The notes beneath the pieces were generated by a model that did no database searches, was not told where the DNA came from, and worked only from the letters and a program-made list of their open reading frames with translations. A program made the position numbers and the translations under genes. Shown in pieces: positions 34,475 through 42,175 of a DNA stretch of 43,487 bases. Source of the DNA: Nocardioides sp. (GTDB lineage Bacteria > Actinomycetota > Actinomycetes > Propionibacteriales > Nocardioidaceae); NCBI GenBank assembly GCA_020636915.1, contig JACJWV010000024.1, positions 1 to 43,487 of the forward strand, in the 5' to 3' direction. Position 1 is the stretch's first letter, and every line of letters begins with the position of its first letter.

Positions 34475-35986
34475 ATGGACGCGTTCCCGACCGAGCTCGA
34501 CGCAGAGGGCGTGCTCGCGGCGTCGGTGTCGACGGTGCGGGAGCGGCGGGCCGCCCAGGTCAAGGACTGGCTGCTGGTGCTGCAGTGGGCGGACCTGCAC
34601 GGCGACGACCCCCAGGCTCGACCGGGAGCGATCCCGGTGCGCTACGGCGGGGACCGGCTCGTCGACGTCGGGGGTGACGGCACCCCGCGGGTGGCCGACC
34701 TCTGCGTCCACGAGCTCGCGATCGCCCGGGGGACCCACCCCGCCTCCACCCGCTCGACGATGGCCGACGTGCTCGACCTGCGTCACCGGCTCCCGCTGGT
34801 CTGGGCGATCGTGTGCGACCTGGGCTGCGAGGCGTGGGTGGCAGCCAAGGTCGCCCGGGCCTCACGCTCCCTGGACCGTCACCAGGTGGCGATGGTCGAC
34901 GCCGCGGTCGCCGCTGCGATCGGGGGCATGGCGCCCGGACGGGTGATCGCGCTGGCCGAGGCCAAGGTGATCGAGGCCGACACCGCCGCCCACGCCGCCC
35001 GGATCGCCGAGCGGGCCCGCCGCCGTGGCGTGTGGGCCGGGGGCACCGAGACCGACCCCGAGACCGGCGTCGGGTCCCGCACGATGGTCGCCCGGCTCGA
35101 GCCCGGGGACGTGACCTGGGTGGACGCCGTCCTCGAGCGCATCGTCGATGCCTTCCTCGCTCGTCCCGACGTGCTCGTCGAGCACCACCCCGAGCTGGCC
35201 GCCGGCCTGGACGACCTCACCCGACAGCAGCTCCGCGCGGTCGCGTTCGGCTGGCTCGCCCGTCCCGACGACGTCCTGGCGCTCTTCGCCGCGGCGGCCG
35301 CCCCAGCCGCTCCAGCTGCCGACGAGGCAGCCGGCGAGGCAGCCGACGCAGGGCTCGGCGCGCAGGTGCCGCGCCGCCCGGGACGCTCCGGACAGCACGC
35401 GGTCGTCTACCTCCACCTCCACGAGTCCGCCGTCACCGGCGCGTCGAGCGCCCCCGCTCGCGTCGAGGGGCTCGGCCCGATGCTGCTCGAACAGGTCACC
35501 CGGCTGGTCGGCCACGCAGCCGTCACGGTCAAGCCCGTCCTCGACCTCGACGACCACGCCGCGGTGGATGCCTACGAGCACCCCGCTGCCGTGTCCGAGC
35601 GCACCCGGCTGCGCTGCGTCGGCGACGTCTTCCCCCACGCGGTCGGCAACGCGACCATGTCGGGTCGCTTCGACGACGACCACCCCTCCCCCTACGACCC
35701 GCGCGGGCCAGCAGGCCAGACCGGCGACCACAACGACGCCCCGTTGAGTCGCTGGCACCACCGCGCCAAGACCCAACGCGGCTACCGCGTCCGGCAGCTC
35801 GGGCCCGGCACCTATCTGTGGACCAGTCCGCACGGCCTCCACCGCCTCGTCGACCCCACCGGCACCCACGAGGTCGACGACGACGACGCCTGGCGGATGG
35901 CTCACACCGACGAGATCGACGCGGTCATCGCCCGGATGACGGCCGAGCTCGACGCCGAGATCGCCGAGGCGCCACCCGACAGGTAG
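34475..35986 (+). CDS. DUF222 / 13E12-family protein with HNH nuclease-like C-terminus
   Basis: 503 residues. The N-terminal ~280 residues are the helical DUF222 (13E12 repeat) domain (HELAIARGTHPASTRSTMAD, LPLVWAIVCDLGCEAWVAAK, SRSLDRHQVAMVDAAV, PEDV-like RPDDVLALF). After an Ala/Pro-rich linker comes the HNH core: Asp402-His403, Asn420, His428-His429 in FDDDHPSPYDP, HNDAPLSRWHHRAK. The usual CxxC zinc knuckle before it is missing (RCVGDVFPHAVGN). It probably acts on DNA, but activity and role are unproven. The start is fixed by the TATACT box 6 bases upstream. Confidence 0.88.
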   Translation: MDAFPTELDAEGVLAASVSTVRERRAAQVKDWLLVLQWADLHGDDPQARPGAIPVRYGGDRLVDVGGDGTPRVADLCVHELAIARGTHPASTRSTMADVLDLRHRLPLVWAIVCDLGCEAWVAAKVARASRSLDRHQVAMVDAAVAAAIGGMAPGRVIALAEAKVIEADTAAHAARIAERARRRGVWAGGTETDPETGVGSRTMVARLEPGDVTWVDAVLERIVDAFLARPDVLVEHHPELAAGLDDLTRQQLRAVAFGWLARPDDVLALFAAAAAPAAPAADEAAGEAADAGLGAQVPRRPGRSGQHAVVYLHLHESAVTGASSAPARVEGLGPMLLEQVTRLVGHAAVTVKPVLDLDDHAAVDAYEHPAAVSERTRLRCVGDVFPHAVGNATMSGRFDDDHPSPYDPRGPAGQTGDHNDAPLSRWHHRAKTQRGYRVRQLGPGTYLWTSPHGLHRLVDPTGTHEVDDDDAWRMAHTDEIDAVIARMTAELDAEIAEAPPDR

Positions 35987-35995
35987 CCCCGCCAC

Positions 35996-36001
35996 TACGG
36001 T
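35996..36001 (+). promoter_or_regulatory. -10 box of the leaderless GMC oxidoreductase gene
   Basis: TACGGT, 6 bases before the ATG at 36008. It starts only 10 bases after the DUF222 stop, so the GMC gene has its own promoter. Confidence 0.5.
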
Positions 36002-36007
36002 GAGCCC

Positions 36008-38110
36008 ATGCAGCGCCGGGCGGACGAGTGGGACGCCGACGTCGTCGTCATCGGCAGCGGGTTCGGTGGCGCGGTGACGGCGCTCCGGCTCTCCGAGGCG
36101 GGGCACCGGGTGACGGTCCTGGAGAAGGGGCGCCGGCTCAGCGCGGACGACCTGCTCGACGCCCGGCGGGACCCGCGGGCCTACCTCTGGCAGCCCGGCG
36201 CCGGGATGCGTGGGTTCTTCTGGCAGCGCATCTTCCGCCACCTGGCCATCATCGGCGGTACCGGGGTGGGCGGCGGGTCGATCGTGTGGGCCGGCGTGCT
36301 CCTCGAGCCGGGCGACGACTTCTACGAGGCCCCCGCCCTGCGCGGGCTCGGCCTCGACAGGGCAGTGCTCGCGCCCCACCTCGCCCGCGCAGCGCGGATG
36401 CTCGGCCGGGTGACGTGCTCGCACCAGGGACAGATGGACACCTACCTCGCCGCAGCTGCCCGGGCGGTCGGCGCGGGTGAGACCTTCGGGCCGGTCCCGA
36501 CGGCCATCCACTTCGGTCGGCCGGGTGTCACCGAGCCCGACCCGTTCTTCGACGGCGCGGGCCCGGAGCGCACGGGGTGCCGGCTGTGCGGTGAGTGCCT
36601 GCTCGGCTGCCCGTACGGCGCGAAGAACGACCTCACCCGCAACTACCTGTATCTCGCCGAGCGCCGCGGGGCCGAGATCCGCGCCGAGTCCGAGGTGACC
36701 TCGGTGCGGCCGTGGGGCGCGGGCTACGTGGTCGAGACCAAGCACCCCTGGCGTCGCGGACGACCGGCGACCACGACCGCTCGTCGGGTGGTGCTCGCCG
36801 GCGGGGTTCTGGGCACCCTGGAGCTGCTCCATCGCTGCCGGGACGAGCTGGGCACCCTGCCGCACGTGTCGCACCAGCTGGGCCTCCACGTCCGCACCAA
36901 CTCCGAGGCCCTGACCGCGGTGCTCCAGCCGCCCGGGCAGGACCTCTCCGAGGGTCCGACGATCTCGAGCCACTTCCACCCCGACCCACGCACCCACGTG
37001 ACCCAGAACCGCTACATCGGTGGGTGGCACATGCGCGCGCAGCTCGGTCCGATGGTCGACGACGACCAGCGGTCACGGCGAGCCCGACGGGTGCTGGGCG
37101 CGGTGGGCAGGCGACCTCTCGCCCAGGCCCGGCTGATCGGCGCGCGCGACTTCCTCGCGCGGCTCACCGTGCTCACCACGATGCAGCGCCACGACAGCGA
37201 GCTCGCGCTCGACCTGCGGCGTTCACCGTGGCGGCCGTGGCGCAAGGTCCTGCGCTCGCGGGTGACCGGCGGGGTGCGACCGCCGAGCAACCTGCCGGTG
37301 GCCAACGCCGTCACGCAGGCATTCGCCGAGGCGTCCGGAGGGCGTCCCCTCAACCTGCTCGGCGAGTCGATCGGCGGTCTGTCGGTCACGGCCCACGTCC
37401 TCGGCGGAGCCGTGATGGGTCGGGACGCCACGGACGGGGTCGTCGACGCCACTCACGAGGTGTTCGGCCACCCCGGTCTCTACATCGCCGACGCCAGCGT
37501 CATCCCCGCCAACCTCGGCGTGAACCCGTCCCTCACCATCACCGCTCTCGCCGAGCGCTTCGCGAGCTCCTTCCCCCCACCGGACACCGACCCCCCGCCC
37601 CCCGACCGTCCAGGTGTCGACGAACCCCTGGGGGCCACCGTCTGGTCGCTGAAGCGCCAGTGGTCCGACCTGCCTCCGCTGGCGCCCGAGGCGGTGCTGC
37701 ACGACGTGGTGGGAGACCTGGAGGCGTCGTTCGTCGCCCCGCTCACCGCCATCGCGGGCCCCGGGCTCGGGGTCCTGGGCCTGCCCCGCTGGCACGGCAA
37801 GCGGTTCCACCTCACCGCGGCGGGCAGCATCGGGGGAACGAACCTCCTCCGCCGCGACGACGGCCTGGTCGAGACCCTGCCGATGAGGCTGACCGAGGGG
37901 AGGTCCCGGGCCGACGGCCGGCCGGCGCTCGTCGTCTCCTACGGCGCCGGTGCCCCGAGGCCGTGGCGCTGGGTCCGCGACGAGCTGCGCGCCGCACCCC
38001 AGGGCGGCGGGGTCGTCGCGATGACCTTCGTCGAGCTGCCCGGACTGCGGCGACTCGGCGGGACCCCCTTCCTGCTGACCCCTCGGGGGGTCCCGCAGAC
38101 CCGCACCTGA
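36008..38110 (+). CDS. GMC-family FAD oxidoreductase (cholesterol-oxidase-like) with C-terminal extra domain
   Basis: 700 residues. ADP-binding motif DVVVIGSGFGGAVTALRLSE (residues 11-30), GGTGVGGGSIVWAG near 83-96, and the C-terminal FAD segment HPGLYIADASVIPANLGVNP followed by SLTITALAERFA. It resembles actinobacterial ChoD-type enzymes that oxidise sterols or other alcohols. Cys191, Cys194, Cys197 and Cys201 (CRLCGECLLGCPYGAKN) form a ferredoxin-like CxxCxxCxxxC set. Residues ~545-700 are an extra module with LPRWHGKRFH and GRPALVVSYG that I do not recognise. No signal peptide. Leaderless start after TACGGT. Substrate unknown. Confidence 0.85.
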   Translation: MQRRADEWDADVVVIGSGFGGAVTALRLSEAGHRVTVLEKGRRLSADDLLDARRDPRAYLWQPGAGMRGFFWQRIFRHLAIIGGTGVGGGSIVWAGVLLEPGDDFYEAPALRGLGLDRAVLAPHLARAARMLGRVTCSHQGQMDTYLAAAARAVGAGETFGPVPTAIHFGRPGVTEPDPFFDGAGPERTGCRLCGECLLGCPYGAKNDLTRNYLYLAERRGAEIRAESEVTSVRPWGAGYVVETKHPWRRGRPATTTARRVVLAGGVLGTLELLHRCRDELGTLPHVSHQLGLHVRTNSEALTAVLQPPGQDLSEGPTISSHFHPDPRTHVTQNRYIGGWHMRAQLGPMVDDDQRSRRARRVLGAVGRRPLAQARLIGARDFLARLTVLTTMQRHDSELALDLRRSPWRPWRKVLRSRVTGGVRPPSNLPVANAVTQAFAEASGGRPLNLLGESIGGLSVTAHVLGGAVMGRDATDGVVDATHEVFGHPGLYIADASVIPANLGVNPSLTITALAERFASSFPPPDTDPPPPDRPGVDEPLGATVWSLKRQWSDLPPLAPEAVLHDVVGDLEASFVAPLTAIAGPGLGVLGLPRWHGKRFHLTAAGSIGGTNLLRRDDGLVETLPMRLTEGRSRADGRPALVVSYGAGAPRPWRWVRDELRAAPQGGGVVAMTFVELPGLRRLGGTPFLLTPRGVPQTRT

Positions 38111-38170
38111 GGACCTCCGCCCCTGGCGACCCGAGGTCGGCGAGGCGGATGCTGGCGCCGAGGTGATGCG

Positions 38171-39049
38171 GTGACCGCCAGGCGCCTGCGAGGTCGCGCC
38201 GGGGCTGCCGCGGTGGTGCTCGCCGTGGCCGGCTCCCTGCTCTCGTGCGCCGACGGCTCGGACGCGCGGCCCGCGCAGCCGGCGCCACCGGAGCCGACGG
38301 CGGCGGCGTCCGCGACGGTCGAGTACGCGCCGGGCCTGACCGAGGACCTCTACGTCCCATCCCGGGCCCAGGGCCAAGTCCCGCTCGTGGTGTTGGTGCC
38401 GGGCGGGTCCTGGACCACGGCCGACCCGTCGGGCCTGGCTCCCCTGGCCGCGCGCCTGGCCGACGCCGGCGTCGCCGCCGCACCCACCCACCTCCGAGCC
38501 GCCCAGGACGGGGTGACCTTCCCGGTCCCCGTCGAGGACGTGCTGTGCGCCGTGGCGGCGGCCGCGCAGGAGGTACGCCGGCGCGGGCTCGTCCCCGACC
38601 CGGTGGCCGTGCTCGGTCACTCGTCGGGAGCCCACCTCGCCGCCCTCGCCGTCCTCGCGGCGCGCGACTTCGCGCCCGACTGCCGGGCGCCGCTGGTCAC
38701 CCCCGACGCGCTGGTCGGGATCAGCGGACCCTACGACATCAGCCAGATCCCCGAGATGGCCACCGCGCTGCTCGGCACCGGCCCGGACGACGACCCCGAC
38801 GGCTGGGCGCAGGCGAACCCGGTCGGGCGGGCGGACCTGCGCCCCGACGTACCCGTCCTCCTCCTCCACGGCGATGCCGACGACCTCGTCCCCGTCGACT
38901 TCACGACGCAGTTCGGCGCGGCGCTGGAGGACGCCGGACACCCGACGACCGTGGAGGTCGTGCCCGGCGCCACCCACGACACGATCTACCGGGCCGACGT
39001 GGCGGGCGAGCGCGTGGCGACCTGGCTGCAGGACCTCAACGGCGGATGA
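38171..39049 (+). CDS. Alpha/beta-hydrolase lipoprotein
   Basis: 292 residues. Signal peptide with lipobox SLLSC (lipidated Cys26), then an alpha/beta-hydrolase fold with oxyanion region VVLVPGGSWTTADP, nucleophile GHSSGAH (Ser151), acid in LLHGDADDLVP (Asp235 or Asp237) and His269 in PGATHDTIY. The layout matches carboxylesterase / BD-FAE-like (Abhydrolase_3) enzymes. It would act outside the membrane on an ester. GTG 38171 has GAGGTGA about 6 bases upstream. It follows the GMC gene by 60 bases in the same direction and may be co-expressed. Confidence 0.88.
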   Translation: MTARRLRGRAGAAAVVLAVAGSLLSCADGSDARPAQPAPPEPTAAASATVEYAPGLTEDLYVPSRAQGQVPLVVLVPGGSWTTADPSGLAPLAARLADAGVAAAPTHLRAAQDGVTFPVPVEDVLCAVAAAAQEVRRRGLVPDPVAVLGHSSGAHLAALAVLAARDFAPDCRAPLVTPDALVGISGPYDISQIPEMATALLGTGPDDDPDGWAQANPVGRADLRPDVPVLLLHGDADDLVPVDFTTQFGAALEDAGHPTTVEVVPGATHDTIYRADVAGERVATWLQDLNGG

Positions 39050-39128
39050 GCGGGGTCTCCCGGGACCGGCAGCCCCACGGCCCGCGTGTGCGACTCGCCG
39101 ACGACGGCGCACCTGGCCCTCCGTCCCG

Positions 39129-39134
39129 CACACT
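39129..39134 (+). promoter_or_regulatory. -10 box of the leaderless beta-propeller lipoprotein gene
   Basis: CACACT, 6 bases before the ATG at 39141. The match to TANNNT is imperfect at the first base, but the spacing is the same as at the other leaderless genes. Confidence 0.4.
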
Positions 39135-39140
39135 GGGGGC

Positions 39141-40079
39141 ATGAAGGGTCTCCTGCTGGCCGCGGCCGTCGTGGCGCTGACCTCGGCCGCCTGCGGCGGC
39201 TCCGACGACGAGCCGTCCGGTGCCGGTTCCGCCACGCCCTCCGGACCGGCGCGGGTGACCGAGCTGGACGACGGTGCGGTGGGTGTCGCCGATGTCGACG
39301 GGAGTGCCTGGCTGGTGCAGCCCGAGGCCGGGACCGTGCTGCCCGGCGACGGTGATCCCGTCGAGGTCGGCGAGGCGCCGCTGCGCATCGTCGACACCCC
39401 CGACGGTGCCTGGGTGAGCGTCATCGGCGACGGGACCGTCGTCCGGATCGACCCGGCGAGCGGCGAGGTCGACACCACCGTGCGGCTGGAGCCGGGCGGG
39501 AGCGAGCCCGAGGGGCTGGCGTGGGACGGGACCCACCTGTGGGTGGTCGACCAGGCCGGCGGGCGGGTGCTCGAGCTCGACCCCGACGGGTCGGTCGTCG
39601 ACTCCTTCGCCACCGACGACGAGCCGCGCCTGGTCGCGGCCGGCGACAGCGGCGTCTGGGTCGCCAACTACGGCGGGACCTCCGTCACCCGGGTCGCCGG
39701 CGGTCGGGTCCGGACCGTGCACCTCTCCTCCTGTGTCGGCCCCCAGGGCATCGCCGAGGTCGCCGGCCGGGTCTGGGTCTCGTGCACGCTGAGCGGGAAG
39801 GCGATCGCGCTCGACGCGCGGTCCATGAAGCAGGTGGCCGAGGTGACCGGCCTACCGGACGCCGACGCCGTGCTCGCGAACGGCGACGCCGTGTACGTCG
39901 TGGGCCAGTCCGGCCCCACGGTCTACGTGATCGACGCCGCGACCGGGGAGCTGCGCGACACCGTGCGCCTCGACGACGCCCCACCGACCAGCGAGAACGT
40001 CGGCGCCGCCCTGGTGGGGTCCGACCTCGTCGTCACCCACCCGGACGTGCGACAGGTCTACACGCTCCCCGCGCCGTGA
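39141..40079 (+). CDS. Secreted beta-propeller lipoprotein (NHL/YVTN-like repeats)
   Basis: 312 residues. Signal peptide with lipobox TSAAC (lipidated Cys18). The mature part is a chain of ~40-residue blades with recurring motifs such as GVWVANYGGTSVTRV, HLWVVDQAGGRVLELDPDGS, VWVSCTLSGKAIALDARS and VYVVGQSGPTVYVIDAATGE, as in NHL/YVTN propellers (about six or seven blades). Such proteins bind ligands or partner proteins at the cell surface; I see no catalytic site. The last four bases GTGA form the start of the next gene, so the two are coupled. Confidence 0.85.
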   Translation: MKGLLLAAAVVALTSAACGGSDDEPSGAGSATPSGPARVTELDDGAVGVADVDGSAWLVQPEAGTVLPGDGDPVEVGEAPLRIVDTPDGAWVSVIGDGTVVRIDPASGEVDTTVRLEPGGSEPEGLAWDGTHLWVVDQAGGRVLELDPDGSVVDSFATDDEPRLVAAGDSGVWVANYGGTSVTRVAGGRVRTVHLSSCVGPQGIAEVAGRVWVSCTLSGKAIALDARSMKQVAEVTGLPDADAVLANGDAVYVVGQSGPTVYVIDAATGELRDTVRLDDAPPTSENVGAALVGSDLVVTHPDVRQVYTLPAP

Positions 40080-40312
40080 GGGACGACCGGCCGGGCACCG
40101 ACGCCGCTGTCGAGCGTTCCTTCCTGGTCGTCCGGGTGGTGCGCGGCAGCCTGCTCGTGGCCTTCCTCGCGCTCGCCGCGATCGGTGTCGAGGCGCGTGG
40201 GTGGCCGCACGGCGTCACCCTCGCCGTCGGCGCCGCTGCGCTCCTGCTTCTCGCACGACTCGCCCACGACGTACGACGGCTGCGCGCAACCCGCCGTCAG
40301 CGGACCGGGTGA
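40076..40312 (+). CDS. Small membrane protein (78 aa)
   Basis: 78 residues with two hydrophobic helices (RGSLLVAFLALAAIGVEA and GVTLAVGAAALLLLARLA) and a basic tail RRLRATRRQRTG. Its GTG overlaps the stop of the propeller lipoprotein (GTGA), which supports translation by coupling. Its last 16 bases overlap the end of hisF on the opposite strand. No known family. Confidence 0.65.
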   Translation: MRDDRPGTDAAVERSFLVVRVVRGSLLVAFLALAAIGVEARGWPHGVTLAVGAAALLLLARLAHDVRRLRATRRQRTG

Positions 40313-41058
40313 CCGGAGGCCGCCAGCGCCGCCTTGACGTCGCCGATCCGCAGCGTGCCGAAGTGGAAGACCGTCGCCGCCAGGACGGCGTCCGCGCCGG
40401 CATCCACCGCCGGCGGGAAGTGCTCGACGGCGCCGGCGCCGCCCGAGGCGATCACCGGGATGGTGACCTCGCGCCGGACCGCCCGGATCAGGTCGAGGTC
40501 GAAGCCGTCCTGGGTGCCGTCCGCATCCATGGCGTTGAGGAGGATCTCCCCCGCCCCGAGCTCGGCGGCGCGCGCCGCCCACTCGATCGCGTCGAGCCCG
40601 GCGGACTTCCGGCCACCGTGCGTGGTGACCTCGAACCCGGACGGGGTGCCGGTGGCGCGCCGCGCATCGACCGACAGGACCAGCACCTGGCTGCCGAACC
40701 GGTCGGCGATCTCGGCGACCAGGTCGGGTCGGTGGATCGCGGCGGTGTTGACGGCGACCTTGTCGGCGCCGGCGCGCAGCAGCCGGTCGACGTCCGCCAC
40801 CGATCCCACGCCCCCGCCGACGGTCAGAGGGATGAACACCTCCTCCGCGCAGCGCGAGACCACCGCCATGGTGGTGGCGCGGCCCTCGTGCGAGGCGGAG
40901 ATGTCGAGGAACGTGAGCTCGTCCGCGCCCTCGGCGTCATAGGTCCGCGCCAGCTCGACCGGGTCACCGGCGTCGCGGAGGTCGACGAAGTTGACCCCCT
41001 TGACCACCCGGCCACCGTCGACGTCGAGGCACGGGATCACGCGGACGGCGAGGGTCAT
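40297..41058 (-). CDS. hisF: Imidazole glycerol phosphate synthase, cyclase subunit
   Basis: 253 residues, TIM barrel. VIPCLDVDGGRVVKGVNF with catalytic Asp12, then TVGGGVGSVADV, DRFGSQVLVLSVDARR, NAMDADGTQDGFD with the second catalytic Asp, and IASGGAGAVEHF. It uses ammonia from HisH to turn PRFAR into imidazole glycerol phosphate and AICAR. It overlaps priA by 4 bases (ATGA) and has GGGG 5 bases upstream. Last gene of the his operon in the window. Confidence 0.97.
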   Translation of the reverse strand: MTLAVRVIPCLDVDGGRVVKGVNFVDLRDAGDPVELARTYDAEGADELTFLDISASHEGRATTMAVVSRCAEEVFIPLTVGGGVGSVADVDRLLRAGADKVAVNTAAIHRPDLVAEIADRFGSQVLVLSVDARRATGTPSGFEVTTHGGRKSAGLDAIEWAARAAELGAGEILLNAMDADGTQDGFDLDLIRAVRREVTIPVIASGGAGAVEHFPPAVDAGADAVLAATVFHFGTLRIGDVKAALAASGHPVR

Positions 41059-41789
41059 GATGTCCCCTTCGTGAGAGCGAGCGCGTCCTCGAGGGTGAAC
41101 CGCCCCTCGTAGAGGGCGGTGCCGGCGATCGCGCCCTCGACCCCGTCGGGCACGAGCGCCATCAGGGCGCGGATGTCGTCGAGCGTGGTGACCCCTCCCG
41201 ACGCGACGACCGGAGCCGGGGTGGCGGCGCAGACGTCGCGCAGCAGCTGCAGGTTCGGACCCTGGAGCATCCCGTCCTTGTTGACGTCGGTCACGACGTA
41301 GCGAGCGCAGCCCTCGGAGTCGAGGCGAGCCAGCGTCTCGTAGAGGTCGCCACCCTCCTGGGTCCAGCCGCGCGCGGCGAGCGTGCGGCCCCGCACGTCG
41401 AGGCCGATCGCGACGCGGTCGCCGTGCTCGGCGATGATCCGCGCGCACCACTCCGGCTGCTCGAGTGCGGCCGTGCCGATGTTGACCCGGCGGCACCCGG
41501 TCGCGAGCGCGGCCGAGAGCGAGTCGTCGTCGCGGATGCCGCCGCTCATCTCGACCAAGATGTCGAGCGCACCGACGATCTTCGCCTGCAGCTCGCGGTT
41601 GGACCCCCGGCCGAAGGCCGCGTCGAGGTCGACCAGGTGCAGCCACTCGGCGCCCGCCTCCTGCCACCGCAGGGCGGCGGCGACGGGGTCGCCGTACACG
41701 CGCTCGGATCCCGCGACCCCCTGGGCGAGCTGCACGGCCCGGCCCTCGGTGATGTCGACGGCGGGCAGGAGCTCGAGGTAGTCACTCAT
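41055..41789 (-). CDS. priA: Bifunctional HisA/TrpF isomerase (PriA)
   Basis: 244 residues, TIM barrel. LLPAVDITEGRAVQLAQG (catalytic Asp12), VEMSGGIRDDDSL, then ARGWTQEGGDLYETLARLDS, whose RGWT..GGDL segment marks actinobacterial PriA, and YVVTDVNKDGMLQGPN with the second Asp. PriA isomerises both ProFAR (histidine) and phosphoribosyl anthranilate (tryptophan). This fits the lack of a trpF gene in the trp cluster here. GAGGT lies upstream of the ATG. Confidence 0.93.
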   Translation of the reverse strand: MSDYLELLPAVDITEGRAVQLAQGVAGSERVYGDPVAAALRWQEAGAEWLHLVDLDAAFGRGSNRELQAKIVGALDILVEMSGGIRDDDSLSAALATGCRRVNIGTAALEQPEWCARIIAEHGDRVAIGLDVRGRTLAARGWTQEGGDLYETLARLDSEGCARYVVTDVNKDGMLQGPNLQLLRDVCAATPAPVVASGGVTTLDDIRALMALVPDGVEGAIAGTALYEGRFTLEDALALTKGTS

Positions 41790-41798
41790 CGATGGACC

Positions 41799-42131
41799 TC
41801 ATCGGGTTCGGCGGAACAGCAGGGTGTGCAGGACGGGTGCGGCGAGGATGCTCACGATCGCTGCGGCGAGGCGGAGCGCCCAGTCGTCGCTGAGGATCCA
41901 CACCAGCACGTTGATCGCGACGAGGGCGGCGAGCAGGGCGCCGTTCTGCTTGCGACGTCGCTCGGCGAGGATGCCCCCGGGCCGTCGCCGGCGGGTGGGC
42001 AGGCGCGAGGTCACGGCCCGGACCCGGGCGTCGCGACGCTCCTTGCGCTCGGCCTCCGCGGCGCGCGCGGCGGCCACCACGGCCGCCTCCCGCTCGCGCT
42101 CGGCCCGCCGGCGGGCCCGCTCCTTGCTCAC
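41799..42131 (-). CDS. Small membrane protein with basic helical N-terminus
   Basis: 110 residues. The first ~65 are a highly charged helix (MSKERARRRAEREREAAVVA, then RKERRD), followed by two transmembrane segments (ALLAALVAINVLVWILS and AAAIVSILAAPVLHTLLF). The gene lies between hisH and priA in the his operon, where similar small membrane proteins are found in related genomes. The GTG start falls in an 11-bp tandem repeat and lacks a Shine-Dalgarno. Function unknown. Confidence 0.75.
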   Translation of the reverse strand: MSKERARRRAEREREAAVVAAARAAEAERKERRDARVRAVTSRLPTRRRRPGGILAERRRKQNGALLAALVAINVLVWILSDDWALRLAAAIVSILAAPVLHTLLFRRTR

Positions 42132-42161
42132 GACGGACTCACGACGGACTCACGACGGACT
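42129..42161 (-). repeat. Three tandem 11-bp repeats at a start codon
   Basis: The plus-strand unit CACGACGGACT occurs at 42129-42139, 42140-42150 and 42151-42161, followed by a further CAC. On the minus strand each unit ends in GTG, and only the last GTG (42131) is in frame with the small membrane protein. Confidence 0.9.
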
Positions 42162-42175
42162 CACGGGGCCGGCCC

